64,000 nucleotides of DNA from Bombyx mori (taxonomy: Eukaryota; Arthropoda; Insecta; Lepidoptera; Bombycidae): the NCBI RefSeq assembly GCF_030269925.1, contig NC_085119.1, positions 17,085,001-17,149,000 of the forward strand. The letters run 5' to 3'. The position numbers and the translations under genes are program-made. Below the pieces are notes generated by a model. The model saw nothing but the letters and a program-made list of their open reading frames with translations. It searched no databases and had not been told where the DNA came from. Shown piece after piece: positions 62,184 through 64,000 of the stretch (the first letter of the stretch is position 1; each line of letters opens with the position of its first letter).

Positions 62184-64000
62184 CTAGGTTGCACGTCGAC
62201 CTCTTTGTCGAGTTCGACGAGTACGGGTACTGGGGTCCCTAAGCCTGCTCCTATTATTAGAGCTGAAGGCATCTAATGCAAAGGTTATTGGATCTGATGG
62301 ATCCGTTAGGACGTGTCTAGGGCGTCGATGGTGATTGGCTCCTGCATGATCAGGATTCGGTGAGTAGTCAGCGGCGGCAACGATAAAGCGATTATCATGA
62401 CGCATAGCCTTATCGAAGTACCGTTCCGACGCTGACTTCATGTATTTCTGGATTGATTCAAGGCCCAGGTCGTCGTGTAGGTCAACGTTCCTCACGAACC
62501 ACGGAGCCCCGACGGCTAACCTGCAAAAGCGGGATTGTAGGGATTGGAGGGTGTCTATGTGTGTGCGGGCCGCGTGAGCGAACACCACACTCGCGTAAGT
62601 CATGACGGGCCTTATGCAAGTTTTGTAAAGTGTCACCTTGTCGGAACAAGGTGACACTTTACAAAAGGACAAAGGGACATTTTACTCCACTTACAGATCA
62701 TGGGATAGAGTCTGCCGAGAATGAATGCGGCACGGTCGCGGACTGTTTTTATGTGTGGGCGGAATGTCATGGATGCATCCAGGGTGACTCCCAGGTACTT
62801 AACCTTCCTGACCCAGGGTATAGGTTGGCCGAAGAGGGTGATCGGGGGAGTGATATTTCTCCTCCTAATGCGGGAGGAAATAAGCGGTGAGTTTCCCCTT
62901 TGAAATAACACTGCTGTGCTTTTCGCCGGGTTTATGTCTATGCGCCATTTTCGGAACCACTGTCCGAGGGCTAACGCTGCGCTCTGGAGTTTACTCGCGA
63001 TTAGGGACTTGTTTCTACTTGAGTAGTAAACGGTTGTGTCGTCAGCGAATAAGGCTAGCTGGGTCGGCGGCGACCGGGGAATATCATTAATAAATAAACT
63101 AAATAGGAGCGGTGAGAGAACGGAGCCTTGCGGCACTCCAGCCGTGAGTGGTCGCGGGGAGGAGCGGGTTCCCTCTACTCGATATCGAAAAGAGCGGTTC
63201 GACAAGAAGTCCCGTATGATGAGCACGAGACTATCCGGCACGCCCATGTTGAATAGTTTGAAAATCAAACCGTTGTGCCAGACTTTGTCGAACGCTTTTG
63301 CGACGTCGAAGAAGAGAGCTCCCGTGTATAACGGTTTTGGTCGATTAAGCCCCACAAGAATGTGCTCCGTGAGGCGGTGCACCTGTTGAACGCATGAGTG
63401 ATTTGTACGGAATCCGAATTGTTCATCGATGAGAATGCCCTTGGATGAGACGAAGTCTCTGAGGCGTTTGTAGAGCAGACGCTCATACAGTTTGCCTAGA
63501 GACATGAGGAGGCTAATCGGGCGGTAGCTCGTCGGATTATTTTTTGGTTTACCGGGTTTGTGTATGCCGATAACGTCCGCTTCTTTCCACACCATGGGAA
63601 AGATACAGTTAGCCATAGCGGCATTGAAAATAGATGCCAACATCACGATGAGTTGGACGGGTAAAAGTTTAATAACGCGGTTAGATATACCGTCGGAACC
63701 GGGAGCCTTGCGAGGACGTAGGTCTTTGATCAGGTCTTTAACTTCCATTGAGGTGACGGGCGGTAACGCGTCCAAGGGTGGCAAGGAGGCTCTGCGTTCT
63801 ACCTCACTGTCTACTAATTCTACATGAACAGGGTCCGCGGATTGAATGCTGGGCATGCACTGGGCTTGCAATGTATCGGCCAGCAGCTCTGCTTTTTCGT
63901 CATCATCGAACGCCGCGAGTCGGCCTGAGGGGCCTACGAGGGGGGGCATAGTTACTACCGTATCCGATTTGAGAGTACGAGCTAAGCGGTAGTAAGACCT
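62184..64000 (-). pseudogene. Jockey-like ORF2, broken, partial
   Basis: From the window edge to about 62660 (- strand) it encodes the inter-domain region and the reverse transcriptase with YRPISLL, FRTNHSC, ALFFDVAKAFDKVW, GVPQGS, FADD and VKYLGVTLD, all intact. At 62621-62666 an inverted duplication replaces a few bases and shifts the frame. The downstream part (62184-62640) continues with TLYKTCIRPVMTY and the C-terminus. The endonuclease domain lies outside the window. Without the duplication the frame would probably be open. Confidence 0.88.
62621..62666. repeat. Perfect 21-bp inverted repeat with 4-bp spacer
   Basis: The arms 62621-62641 and 62646-62666 are exact reverse complements with spacer CGGA. 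The intact LINE has only one arm's sequence at this site, so the other arm is a new inverted copy. Confidence 0.92.

Larger units (their letters stand above)
61940..64000 (-). mobile_element. Second Jockey-like LINE, reverse orientation, runs off the window
   Basis: Poly-T at 61940-61955 is the element's poly-A, followed by its 3' UTR and ORF2. Closely related to the complete LINE at 26163-31455 but a different subfamily: the 3' UTR carries an extra GTCTCCTTCGGAGGCGCTCGG part. Inserted in a Helitron-like repeat. The 5' part lies beyond 64000, so full length cannot be judged. Confidence 0.88.

Noticed and set aside
1..64000. Assignment to the W chromosome because of nested transposons
   Set aside because: Transposon density is high, but a structured host gene with normal introns is present, and the sequence alone cannot place the chromosome.

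Overview
The window looks like nuclear DNA from a silkworm (Bombyx mori or a very close relative). The main evidence is more than twenty copies of a tRNA-headed SINE that I recognise as Bm1, together with several LINE types, a DD37D mariner, a Ty3/gypsy element and Helitron-like repeats with typical lepidopteran ends. Unique sequence is AT-rich. The three intact or long retroelements stand out by base composition or by long reading frames. No prokaryotic features, CRISPR arrays or tRNA genes were seen. The chromosome cannot be told from the sequence.

The only host protein gene I can support is a serpin on the + strand (24104-37016). It was assembled by eye from eight exons whose splice sites and phases all agree, giving a 401-residue secreted protein. 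Its hinge carries Arg, Arg and Pro where inhibitory serpins need small residues, so it is probably non-inhibitory. Its introns are packed with transposons, including a complete 5.3-kb Jockey-like LINE in intron 2 in the sense direction. A 3'-truncated U1 snRNA-like sequence lies at 2179-2273.

Layout. 1-7.9 kb: unique AT-rich DNA with a Helitron-like repeat, Bm1 copies, the U1-like piece and a 409-bp retroposon with a 14-bp target duplication. 7.9-12.8 kb: a complete Ty3/gypsy retrotransposon on the - strand with identical 269-bp LTRs and a canonical -1 frameshift site between gag and pol. 12.8-22 kb: LINE and SINE fragments in unique DNA. 22.2-23.9 kb: a DD37D mariner with one frameshift, inserted in a Helitron-like repeat. 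24.1-37.1 kb: the serpin gene with its embedded LINE. 37-54 kb: a mosaic of SINE, RTE-like, Jockey-like and Helitron-like pieces, some nested. 54.8-59.4 kb: an R1-clade LINE, 5'-truncated in ORF1, with ORF1 and ORF2 joined by a TAATG stop-start. 59.5-64 kb: more SINEs, then a second Jockey-like LINE on the - strand that runs off the window and is broken by a local inverted duplication.

The most unusual signal is the 5' leader of the complete LINE. It holds four hairpins about 83-90 bp apart, each a 6-bp stem of different sequence closed by the same TTTC loop. The first three are each followed by an 8-bp outer stem enclosing an inner hairpin. Stems that differ while loops and spacing stay the same suggest a selected RNA structure. 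I could not test this by search or folding.
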